Of a stretch of DNA of 6,003 bases, positions 1-5,115 are shown one piece after another. The notes beneath the pieces are model-generated. The model made no database searches. It had not been told where the DNA came from and worked only from the letters and a program-made list of their open reading frames with translations. The position numbers were made by a program, and so were the translations under genes. Positions within the stretch are counted from its first letter, which is position 1, and each line of letters opens with the position of its first letter. The stretch comes from DATBMA01 sp036555105 (GTDB lineage Bacteria > Actinomycetota > Acidimicrobiia > Spongiisociales > ZC4RG35): positions 1 to 6,003 of the forward strand of contig DATBMA010000009.1 in NCBI GenBank assembly GCA_036555105.1. Direction: 5' to 3'.

Positions 1-45
1 GGCGAGATGGCAGAAAGGAGAGAACGCGTGCCAGGATCGACGTGA
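1..45 (+). CDS. C-terminal tail of an upstream gene (partial, unidentified)
   Basis: Reading frame 1 is open from the window edge and ends at TGA 43-45. It gives a polar tail of 14 residues, GEMAERRERVPGST. The stop overlaps the ATG at 45-47 (TGATG), a common arrangement for translationally coupled genes, so the HAD phosphatase is probably the second gene of an operon. Nothing in these few residues identifies the protein. The alternative is that only a five-codon mini-ORF starting at GTG 28 is translated, because a strong Shine-Dalgarno-like sequence precedes it. The frame is too short to prove coding. Confidence 0.35.
   Translation, partial: GEMAERRERVPGST
14..20 (+). promoter_or_regulatory. 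Strong Shine-Dalgarno-like site ahead of GTG 28
   Basis: AAAGGAG lies 7 nt before GTG 28-30, a near-ideal spacing. That GTG opens only a five-codon frame (MPGST) ending in TGA 43-45, which overlaps the HAD gene start. The site is 24 nt from ATG 45, too far to serve it directly. A weaker AGGA at 33-36, 8 nt before ATG 45, is the more likely site for the HAD gene. The strong site could load ribosomes that reach ATG 45 by termination-reinitiation, or it may be incidental inside the upstream gene. Confidence 0.4.
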
Positions 46-830
46 TGCCCAAGCGCAGCGCCGCCTTTTTCGACCTCGACAAGACGGTGATCGCCAAGTC
101 CTCGACCCTGGCCTTCACCCGGCCCCTGTATCAGGCGGGCCTCCTCAAGCGGCGAGCGCTGCTGAGGGCCGCGGTGGCACAGGCCTACTACCAACTGTTT
201 GGGGCCGGGCACGAGCAACTCGAGCGTGCCCGCCGGGAGTTGGGTGAGCTGACCAAGGGGTGGGAAAAGGCCGAGATCGAGCGCCTGGCCGAAGAGACCA
301 TCGAGGAGATCGCCGCCCCGTTGGTCTACGGGGAAGCTTTGGAGCTGATCGATGAGCACCGCTCCGAGGGCAGGCGGGTGGTGGTGGTCTCATCTAGCCC
401 GATCGAGATCGTGCGCCCGCTGTGCGTATATCTGGGAATCGAAGACGTGATCGCCACCGAGCCGGCCATCGATGAGCACGGCCGCTACACCGGCGAGATC
501 GCGGTCTATGCCTACGGGGAAGGCAAGGTCGAGTTGATCCAACGGTTGGCCAAGGCCGAGAAGATTTCCCTTCCCGACTCGTACGCATACTCGGATTCCG
601 CCACCGACCTGCCGATGCTGCTGGCGGTTGGCCACCCGGTAGCCGTCAACCCGGACCGCAAGCTGCGGGACGAGGCCGAGGAACGAGGCTGGCCAATCCT
701 CGAGTTCGTACACCCGGTCCCGTTGCCGGAGCGGGTCAACCCGGCCGCAGTGGCGTCGGGTGCGGCCATCGTGGCCGGGCTGGCGGCGGTGACCGCCTGG
801 GCGATCAGGCGGAGCCGGCGCTCGAACTGA
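45..830 (+). CDS. HAD-IB family (SerB-like) phosphatase with C-terminal membrane anchor
   Basis: This is a 261-residue haloacid dehalogenase superfamily hydrolase of the IB (phosphoserine-phosphatase-like) type, which removes phosphate from small metabolites through an aspartyl-phosphate. Motif I is FFDLDKT, with nucleophile Asp10 and acid/base Asp12. Motif II is VVVVSSS (Ser116-118). The motif III lysine is probably Lys161 (GEGKVELI). Motif IV is YSDSATDLPML, with Mg-binding Asp184 and Asp188. The alpha-helical stretch at about 20-95 is the cap. Residues about 233-254 are hydrophobic and are followed by RRSRRSN, so the enzyme is probably tethered to the inner face of the membrane. ATG 45 is preferred to GTG 42 because it overlaps the upstream TGA and has AGGA 8 nt before it; both starts precede motif I correctly. 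The substrate cannot be read from the sequence. HAD-IB members include phosphoserine phosphatases and lipid-linked phosphatases, and the anchor might favour a membrane substrate (inference). The 3' end overlaps the opposing gene by 26 bp. Confidence 0.9.
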   Translation: MPKRSAAFFDLDKTVIAKSSTLAFTRPLYQAGLLKRRALLRAAVAQAYYQLFGAGHEQLERARRELGELTKGWEKAEIERLAEETIEEIAAPLVYGEALELIDEHRSEGRRVVVVSSSPIEIVRPLCVYLGIEDVIATEPAIDEHGRYTGEIAVYAYGEGKVELIQRLAKAEKISLPDSYAYSDSATDLPMLLAVGHPVAVNPDRKLRDEAEERGWPILEFVHPVPLPERVNPAAVASGAAIVAGLAAVTAWAIRRSRRSN

Positions 831-1245
831 ACGAGGACCGCCACCGAAGGCGCCCGCCTCGGGCGAGCAGAGAGGTCAGGCAGCCTTCTTCCGGAGAGGA
901 TCCAGACAGGGCCCCCCGCAATGCCTCGGCTTTGACCACCGCAGGCGGGGAGAGCTCGATCAGCTCCGCCCGATCGACGCTGCCCACCACAAGGCCTCCC
1001 TCGACCACCTTGAGGGCATCGGTGGGACGAGCGCCGATGACCAAGCCGTCGGCTTCGTCGTGTGCGAGCAGATCGAGCATCACTGCTGCCTCGCGAAGCT
1101 GTGTTGCCTCGTCCATGTCAGGCTGATAGAGCACCACCATCGAGACCTGGGGGGCGGCGTCGATCAAACCACGTACCGAATCCGCACTCGCCGAATCGAA
1201 CCACGGCAGAGCCAGCACCTCGGGACCGAACGATTCCCAGGACAC
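805..1245 (-). CDS. IspD-like protein lacking the CTP-binding half (possible pseudoenzyme)
   Basis: This 146-residue protein starts at GTG 1245, with an in-frame TAG 12 nt upstream, so it cannot extend further. By eye it aligns with E. coli IspD from about residue 75 to the end. ADSVRGLIDAAP (21-32) matches the ADSV...GL..A segment. PTDALKVVEGGLVVGSVDR (74-92) matches the protruding arm, keeping the DR that corresponds to Arg157. KAEALRGAL (105-113) and EEGCLTSLLARGGRL (119-133) match the following helices. It lacks the AAGxGxR...PK nucleotide site. HDAAR is replaced by YQPDM (40-44), the TPQ motif by SPP (99-101), and no residue matches Lys213. It is therefore unlikely to be a cytidylyltransferase alone. 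It could be a regulatory or partner subunit, or a decaying paralogue; the long intact frame and typical codon use argue for a retained gene. TAGCCT 6 nt before GTG fits an actinobacterial -10 (TANNNT) for a leaderless message, with no clear -35. The gene is divergent from ispD and its 3' end overlaps the HAD gene. Confidence 0.7.
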   Translation of the reverse strand: MSWESFGPEVLALPWFDSASADSVRGLIDAAPQVSMVVLYQPDMDEATQLREAAVMLDLLAHDEADGLVIGARPTDALKVVEGGLVVGSVDRAELIELSPPAVVKAEALRGALSGSSPEEGCLTSLLARGGRLRWRSSFSSSAGSA

Positions 1246-1380
1246 GCGGCGAGGCTAGGGGATCCTCTCGATCGCGAGTCCAGGGGAAGGGGCCCCGACC
1301 AGGCTGCCATTTCGAGTCCTGAGACGTGAGACGTGAGACCTGAGACGACGTGAGGCGTGAGACTGTGAGACTGTGAGACT
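1246..1380. promoter_or_regulatory. Divergent intergenic region between the two IspD homologues
   Basis: These 135 bp separate two divergently transcribed genes and must serve both unless their transcripts are leaderless. They hold TAGCCT (a minus-strand -10 candidate, 6 nt from GTG 1245), an inverted repeat CTCG-ATCG-CGAG at 1267-1278, the palindrome GGGGCCCC at 1289-1296, a CGAGTCC direct repeat (1275-1281 and 1313-1319), and the tandem array at 1320-1381. No convincing sigma-70-type promoter or ribosome site for the rightward gene is visible. The regulatory role is inferred from position only. Confidence 0.4.
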
Positions 1381-1381
1381 G
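1320..1381. repeat. Tandem TGAGAC-type heptamer/octamer array (8 units)
   Basis: Eight head-to-tail units: TGAGACG, TGAGACG, TGAGACC, TGAGACG (followed by an extra ACG), TGAGGCG, then three identical TGAGACTG units at 1358-1381. The unit length shifts from 7 to 8 along the array, which suggests growth by slippage or unequal duplication. The array runs into the GTG annotated as the ispD start and contains in-frame stops just before it, so it is not part of a longer ispD frame. It might be a microsatellite-like tract or a cluster of protein-binding sites. There are no long unique spacers, so it is not a CRISPR array. Confidence 0.85.
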
Positions 1382-2058
1382 TGTTACATCAGGTGGCAGT
1401 GATCGTGCTGGCGGCGGGGGGCAGCACCCGCATGTCGAACCAGGCAAACAAGGCATATCTCCAGTTGGACGGCGCCCCGCTCGTGGCCAGATCGTTGCGC
1501 ACGCTTGCCTCCGACCAGTCGACCGTGCGAATGGTGCTGGTGATCCGCCCCGAGGAGCGGGCGCTGGCAGAGGCGGCCGTTTCGGCAGCGGGGACCGGGC
1601 TCGAAGTCGAGCTGGTTGAAGGCGGGCCCACCCGCCAGCGGAGCGAGTGGAAAGGGATCAAGGCACTGGCCGCCGAAATAGAAGCCGGCGACCTGGATCT
1701 CGTCGCCATCCACGACGCCGCCCGGCCCTTCTTCACACGTTCGTTGTGGGACCGGCTCGTTGCCGCCGCGGAGGAAACCGGAGGGGCGGTACCGGCGCTG
1801 CCGGTTGCCAACCTCTTCACTCGCGAGGGGGACATGGTGGGACGTCCGACCCCAACCGAAGCTGCCCGAGTCCAGACGCCGCAGGTCTTTCGGGCCGTCC
1901 CCCTTCTCGGGGCCTATCGGGTGGCCGGTGAGACTGCCCACGATTTCGACGACACCGCCCAAGTCGTAGAGCGCTTCTCGTCCCTGGTGGTGGCCGCGGT
2001 CCATGGCGAAGAAGCCAACCGCAAGATCACGTTCGCGTCGGACCTGGCACCCGTGTGA
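1381..2058 (+). CDS. ispD: IspD-family 2-C-methyl-D-erythritol 4-phosphate cytidylyltransferase (divergent arm)
   Basis: IspD joins CTP and MEP to give CDP-ME, the third step of the MEP isoprenoid pathway, in the cytosol. The 225-residue length is normal for the family. The nucleotide-binding motif LAAGGSTRM...NKAYL is at 10-27 (Arg17 and Lys24, matching E. coli Arg20 and Lys27). EGGPTRQRS is at 80-88. IHDAARP is at 110-116 (Asp112 and Arg115, matching Asp106 and Arg109). VQTPQVF is at 164-170, and RKIT at 214-217 has Lys215 (matching Lys213). The arm is unusual: the usual DTxK becomes ANLFT (143-147) and the usual VDR is replaced by a PTPT segment (156-159), so the counterparts of Thr140 and Arg157 appear to be lost. 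It may therefore be an IspD needing a partner, or a related IspD/TarI cytidylyltransferase with another polyol-phosphate substrate. The start is uncertain. GTG 1381 lies at the edge of the repeat array, GTG 1393 would also place the motif normally, and neither has a good Shine-Dalgarno. The 3' end overlaps the opposing GNAT gene by 32 bp. Confidence 0.85.
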   Translation: MLHQVAVIVLAAGGSTRMSNQANKAYLQLDGAPLVARSLRTLASDQSTVRMVLVIRPEERALAEAAVSAAGTGLEVELVEGGPTRQRSEWKGIKALAAEIEAGDLDLVAIHDAARPFFTRSLWDRLVAAAEETGGAVPALPVANLFTREGDMVGRPTPTEAARVQTPQVFRAVPLLGAYRVAGETAHDFDDTAQVVERFSSLVVAAVHGEEANRKITFASDLAPV

Positions 2059-2563
2059 GGTCCTTCCGGTAACAGACCTCGTTGGCGTCGACTCCCCCGA
2101 TCCGCTCGATCCTCAGCTCGGCTCCCGCCACCGACCAGCCGGCCGCCTCATAGAAGCGCCTGGCCCGCGAGTTTCCGTCGAGAACCCAGAGCTCACCCCG
2201 ACTGAAGCCGAGCTTGACCAAGTGATCCTCCGCAGAGGCGATCAACTCCCGCCCGAGCCCCCTCCCGGCCGCCTCCGGATCCATGTAGATCGCGTAGACC
2301 TCGCCCTGATCCGGTTCACCACCGGCCACGGGGCCGATGAAGGCAAAGCCCTCGACCCGGTCGCCCGCTTCGACGACCAAGACCTCCTGGCGCTCCCGCA
2401 GTCCCTCGATCCGAAGCCCCCACCAATCAGCTCGGTCCTCGATGGAGAGGCCTTCGAGGAAGCCGGCTGGGAGGAGGCCCTTATACGCCCAACGCCAGGA
2501 TGTAACGTGAATCGAACCGAGGCGATCCGCGTCCGATGGACGCGCGTTCCTCACCGTCGCCAT
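2027..2563 (-). CDS. GNAT family N-acetyltransferase
   Basis: A 178-residue cytosolic acyltransferase that would move an acetyl group from acetyl-CoA to an unidentified amine. Motif A, the acetyl-CoA pyrophosphate loop, is AIYMDPEAAGRGLGRELI at 91-108, containing the R/Q-x-x-G-x-G/A pattern as R101-G-L-G-R. Motif B is ELWVLDGNSRARRFYEAAGW at 124-143, with the Asn and Tyr typical of the family. The N-terminus VRNARPSDADRLGSIHV is a standard GNAT first strand and helix. ATG 2563 is chosen because it puts that strand right at the N-terminus. The same frame stays open to about 2620, but the extra residues look non-native and would overlap the transporter start. A GGGGA sits directly against the ATG, so the ribosome site is poor. 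The gene is divergent from the MFS gene, with only 26 bp between starts. The two may be co-expressed, for example in resistance or export of an amine compound, but that is inference. Confidence 0.9.
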   Translation of the reverse strand: MATVRNARPSDADRLGSIHVTSWRWAYKGLLPAGFLEGLSIEDRADWWGLRIEGLRERQEVLVVEAGDRVEGFAFIGPVAGGEPDQGEVYAIYMDPEAAGRGLGRELIASAEDHLVKLGFSRGELWVLDGNSRARRFYEAAGWSVAGAELRIERIGGVDANEVCYRKDLTRVPGPTRT

Positions 2564-2589
2564 TCCCCGATGCTGGCAGGCACACACCC
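2564..2589. promoter_or_regulatory. 26-bp divergent start-to-start gap
   Basis: This gap separates the GNAT ATG (2563, minus) from the MFS ATG (2590, plus). It holds GGCAGG 9 nt before ATG 2590, an acceptable ribosome site for the transporter, and little else. It is too small for two full promoters, so promoter elements must lie within the opposite gene's 5' end. I see no clear -10/-35 pair. Confidence 0.35.
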
Positions 2590-3933
2590 ATGACCGAGGC
2601 CAACTCAGAGCCCAAGGCACTTGGGCCGAACTACCGCAGGCTCTGGACCGCCTTCGTCGCCTCCAACCTCGGCGACGGCGTATCCGGGGTCGCCTATCCC
2701 TGGCTCGCCTCGGCAGTGACGCGCAACCCTGTCCACATCGCCCTGATCGGAGTCGCCACCCGCATCCCGTGGCTGATCTTCACACTGCCCGCAGGGGTTA
2801 TCACCGACCGCTCGGATCGGCGGAGGCTGGTGGTGTGGATGGATGTGATCCGCACCGTGCTCACGCTCGGAGTGGCACTGGCAGTTGTGACGCTGGGCGG
2901 CAATCTGCCCAACCCCGATGAGGTTGCCGCCGGAGAGATCGCCTCGTCCACCGGATGGCTGCTTGGCATCCTCTATCTGACCGCGCTGGTCTTCGGGTTC
3001 GCGGAAGTCCTGCATGACAACTCCGCCCAGACCCTCATGCCATCCCTGGTACGCCCGGACCAATTGCAACGGGCCAACGGCCGGCTGTGGGGCGCGGAGA
3101 CAGTCGCCAACTCATTCCTCGGGCCGCCGCTTGGGGGCGTTCTGCTGGGCATCGGCTACGCCCTCCCCTTCTTCTTCGATGCCGGGACCTTTGCGGTGGC
3201 GGCCGCCCTGGTGGCGATGTTGGTTGGGAACTTCCGGCCCAAGAGGGAGTCTCCCGAGCCCCGTCCCTCCTTCATGACCGAGTTGAAGCAGGGCTTCCGA
3301 TGGCTGTGGCGTCACGACCTGCTGCGCTCGTTGGCAATCACCCTGGGGATCCTCAATGCCGCCAACGGGATGGTGTTCGCCACCTTCGTGCTCTTCGCAC
3401 AGGAGGTACTGCAGCTGAGCGCAACCCAATTCGGCCTCATCGCCACGGCCGGGGCGGCCGGCGGTGTCATCGGCAGCTTCGTCGCCCCCGGCGTCAGCAA
3501 GCGGCTCGGGTCCGGCCCGGCTCTCTATTCCTCGATCGGGGTGGGGATCGCCACTGACCTCGTCATCGGCCTGACCTCGCAGGGCTGGGTGGCCTGGGCG
3601 ATGCTCGGTCTCGCCAGCTTGAGCGCGGTCGTCTGGAACGTCATCACCGTGTCTTTGCGTCAGGAGATCATCCCGGACGAGCTGCTTGGCAGGGTCAACA
3701 GCGTCTACCGCTTCTTCGGATGGGGGATGATCCCGATCGGGACGTTCCTTGGCGGGGTGCTGGTGGCAGTGACCGAAGACGCCCTCGGCAGGGAGACCGG
3801 GCTCAGGATCCCCTTCTTCGTTGCCGCAGCCTTGGAGGCGATCCTCCTGATCTACGCCCTGCCCAGGCTGTCCTCGTCCAAGATCGCAGCCGCCAGGGAG
3901 GCGGCCTCGGCCGGTAAAACAGGAAGTCGGTAG
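2590..3933 (+). CDS. MFS transporter, MFS_3 / EntS-like exporter type
   Basis: A 447-residue inner-membrane transporter of normal length for a 12-helix major facilitator. The motif A loop is GVITDRSDRRRL at 69-80, between helices 2 and 3. LIFTLPAGVITD and the later segment IPDELLGRVNSVYRFFGWGM (361-380), followed by a Gly-rich helix, are typical of the MFS_3 group that includes the enterobactin exporter EntS and macrolide-type efflux pumps. Hydrophobic helices occur about every 25-35 residues, with a hydrophilic central loop at about 214-245 (NFRPKRESPEPRPSF). The substrate is unknown; proton-driven export of a small molecule is the family expectation. ATG 2590 is preferred to ATG 2536 because it has GGCAGG 9 nt upstream, while the longer form would add a low-quality leader overlapping the GNAT start. 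A perfect AGGAGG overlaps the stop codon (3932-3937), but no convincing gene follows it. Confidence 0.92.
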   Translation: MTEANSEPKALGPNYRRLWTAFVASNLGDGVSGVAYPWLASAVTRNPVHIALIGVATRIPWLIFTLPAGVITDRSDRRRLVVWMDVIRTVLTLGVALAVVTLGGNLPNPDEVAAGEIASSTGWLLGILYLTALVFGFAEVLHDNSAQTLMPSLVRPDQLQRANGRLWGAETVANSFLGPPLGGVLLGIGYALPFFFDAGTFAVAAALVAMLVGNFRPKRESPEPRPSFMTELKQGFRWLWRHDLLRSLAITLGILNAANGMVFATFVLFAQEVLQLSATQFGLIATAGAAGGVIGSFVAPGVSKRLGSGPALYSSIGVGIATDLVIGLTSQGWVAWAMLGLASLSAVVWNVITVSLRQEIIPDELLGRVNSVYRFFGWGMIPIGTFLGGVLVAVTEDALGRETGLRIPFFVAAALEAILLIYALPRLSSSKIAAAREAASAGKTGSR

Positions 3934-3950
3934 GAGGATATCGGACTTCC
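3922..3950 (+). other. Hairpin presenting an orphan Shine-Dalgarno at the MFS stop
   Basis: GGAAGTC (3922-3928) pairs perfectly with GACTTCC (3944-3950) around a 15-nt loop. The loop holds both the TAG stop of the MFS gene and AGGAGG (3932-3937). There is no U-tract, so it is a poor intrinsic terminator. The first possible start after AGGAGG is TTG 3952, 14 nt away, and its 104-residue frame looks non-coding. The site may be a remnant of a lost downstream gene. Confidence 0.45.
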
Positions 3951-3957
3951 GTTGAGG

Positions 3958-4002
3958 CCTTCCTTTAGCGGGGGTGGTTATAGCCGCCCGTGGTCACGGA
4001 AG
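3958..4002 (+). terminator. Possible rho-independent-like structured terminator after the MFS gene
   Basis: GGGTGG (3972-3977) pairs with CCGCCC (3984-3989) across a six-base TTATAG loop, with one G-U pair. Next to it is CCGTG-GT-CACGG (3988-3999), which competes for the shared CC. An outer CTTCC (3959-3963) can pair with GGAAG (3998-4002). A run of U is missing, which is common in high-GC actinobacteria. The structure lies 25 nt past the MFS stop, the expected place for a terminator. Folding energy was not computed. Confidence 0.35.
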
Positions 4003-4108
4003 AGTTGTCAACCAATTCTGCCAGCCAGGTTCGATGAGAACATAGATTGGATAGCTTCAGACTGGTTTCCCACAGATCCGGTGTGCGTAGCGTCTCCAGA
4101 CCTCACGC
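4003..4108. other. Non-coding, relatively AT-rich spacer between convergent genes
   Basis: This stretch sits between the 3' ends of the MFS gene and the minus-strand membrane gene. By eye it is close to 50% GC in places, clearly below the coding regions to the left. I see no promoter, tRNA or obvious inverted repeat. With the hairpins before it, it marks the left edge of the lower-GC segment. Confidence 0.4.
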
Positions 4109-4879
4109 CTAGCGCGAAAGGGGCCTCGCTCCAAAACCTGCGATGTGGTTGTTCCCTCGGACACTCCTGCCTAACAACACGGACGCGATGGCCTCGAACG
4201 CGGCAAGGGCGACGGCAATGGCAGCTAAGGGTATCGACGCCACCTCCAACCACGCCCACCATGTAAAGAGCAGGAACACGCAACAGCTCGCGACGGACGC
4301 CGCAAGAGCATGTCGAGCTGTGATGACGATCGGTCCCCGACCCAGAGTGGCCATCAGGGGCACCAGCCAGCCAACAAAGAAGAAGGAGGAGATAAGCGCC
4401 TGGGAGACCAGCGCCGCGTCGGCAGCCCCTGTTTGCTGAACCACTAATCGAGCTATCCCAACACCGATGGTCACGACCGCGAACAGCCCGAGTAGCGACC
4501 ACGTATACGCGCGTGGTCGATGTGCCACCAGCAAGAGAGCAGCCGTGCCAATCACCAGCAACGTTGGCACGAAGAAGATAATCAGGGTATCCGCCTCAGC
4601 GCTGCGACTCGCCACGAAACCGGCGCCAATCAGAATGATGGAACCAAGTCCCCACAAGATAAGGCGTAGGCGGGACTGCTCTACAAAAAGACCCGCCACC
4701 ACCACCACGCCAATCGCTGTCGCCAAGACCGGCCCGAACTTTGTGAACCAATTTGCAGCATCGGGTGCTGACCGTAGAACGAGGTACGTTGGCGTCACGG
4801 AGCCGAAGAAGAGATAGGCGGCCGTCGCAGCCAGGCGAGCGAAGGATGGTGGACTCATGGCTTCGCGGGTCCCTTCCAT
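4109..4879 (-). CDS. Multi-pass integral membrane protein of unknown function
   Basis: A 256-residue protein I do not recognise. It has about eight hydrophobic segments, at about 14-36, 44-66, 72-91, 97-118, 124-146, 156-180, 187-206 and 210-237, with short charged loops (EQSRLR, HRPRA) and a basic C-terminal tail. There is no soluble domain and no transporter or enzyme motif I can name. FVGWLVPLMATLGRGP (168-183) and the pair of Trp in TWWAWLE are the most distinctive stretches. The start is ambiguous. ATG 4879 lies exactly where a leaderless transcript from the promoter at 4887-4915 would begin. ATG 4858 has GGAAGGGA about 11 nt upstream on the same transcript. Either gives a membrane protein with a short N-terminal tail. 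GC is visibly lower (roughly 57-62% in sampled rows) than in the flanking genes, which hints at a different origin. Isolated by non-coding DNA on both sides, it looks monocistronic. Confidence 0.75.
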   Translation of the reverse strand: MEGTREAMSPPSFARLAATAAYLFFGSVTPTYLVLRSAPDAANWFTKFGPVLATAIGVVVVAGLFVEQSRLRLILWGLGSIILIGAGFVASRSAEADTLIIFFVPTLLVIGTAALLLVAHRPRAYTWSLLGLFAVVTIGVGIARLVVQQTGAADAALVSQALISSFFFVGWLVPLMATLGRGPIVITARHALAASVASCCVFLLFTWWAWLEVASIPLAAIAVALAAFEAIASVLLGRSVRGNNHIAGFGARPLSR

Positions 4880-4886
4880 CAGAACG

Positions 4887-4915
4887 CCTATAGCGCCGCA
4901 GCCTCAAGATCCCAA
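4887..4915 (-). promoter_or_regulatory. Candidate leaderless promoter for the membrane protein gene
   Basis: On the minus strand, TTGGGA (4915-4910) and TATAGG (4892-4887) are separated by exactly 17 nt; each matches 4 of 6 consensus bases. The -10 ends 7 nt before ATG 4879, so transcription would start at or next to the ATG. Leaderless mRNAs of this geometry are common in actinobacteria. Confidence 0.5.
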
Positions 4916-5115
4916 AGCTGAGGGGACGGGGACTCGCGGAAGTTTAGGCTTGACACGCATTCCTCCTAGGGCGCATGCGCGTCGAACGAGTCGTTCCAGT
5001 CGTCGAGTTCGTGTGTGTTCAGCACAGATGATCGCAGCCCCCGCAGCTGATTCGTAACCATGACGTAGCCACTTGTGTCGTTGTGCGAGGCTCCGAGTGC
5101 GTGACCAAGCTTGGT
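4916..5115. other. 200-bp non-coding region with adjacent palindromes
   Basis: No convincing gene is present. The visible structure is CCTAGG (4965-4970) directly followed by the 10-bp perfect palindrome GCGCATGCGC (4971-4980), about 55 nt upstream of the minus-strand -35 element. These could be operator sites for the membrane gene (inference). A TTGACA on the plus strand (4950-4955) has no -10 partner. The right end carries a separate palindrome, listed below. Confidence 0.4.
5104..5115 (-). terminator. Perfect 12-bp palindrome right after the stop of the 5116-5736 gene
   Basis: ACCAAGCTTGGT abuts the TAA stop (5118-5116) of the minus-strand gene. As RNA it would need to open 3-4 central bases for a loop, leaving a short stem with no U-tract, so a terminator role is weak. 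Its position immediately after the stop is the main support. Confidence 0.3.

Noticed and set aside
1320..1381. CRISPR array
   Set aside because: Units are 7-8 bp in direct tandem with no unique spacers and no cas genes.
2536..2589. Earlier ATG for the MFS gene
   Set aside because: It adds an 18-residue Pro/Ser-rich leader overlapping the GNAT start; ATG 2590 has a better-placed ribosome site.
2564..2620. N-terminal extension of the GNAT protein
   Set aside because: The added residues are unlike the family, and the extension would overlap the transporter start; ATG 2563 fits the domain.
4020..4045. tRNA-like GGTTCGA (4028-4034)
   Set aside because: Flanking bases do not form a T-stem and no acceptor or anticodon arm can be built.
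3952..4266. 104-codon frame from TTG after a perfect AGGAGG
   Set aside because: Spacing to the ribosome site is 14 nt, the protein has no recognisable pattern, and its second half is antisense to the better-supported membrane gene.
4143..4817. Plus-strand frames antisense to the membrane protein
   Set aside because: They lack domain patterns and mirror the hydrophobic codons of the minus-strand gene.
4950..4955. Plus-strand TTGACA promoter
   Set aside because: No -10-like hexamer at 16-19 nt and no plus-strand gene downstream.
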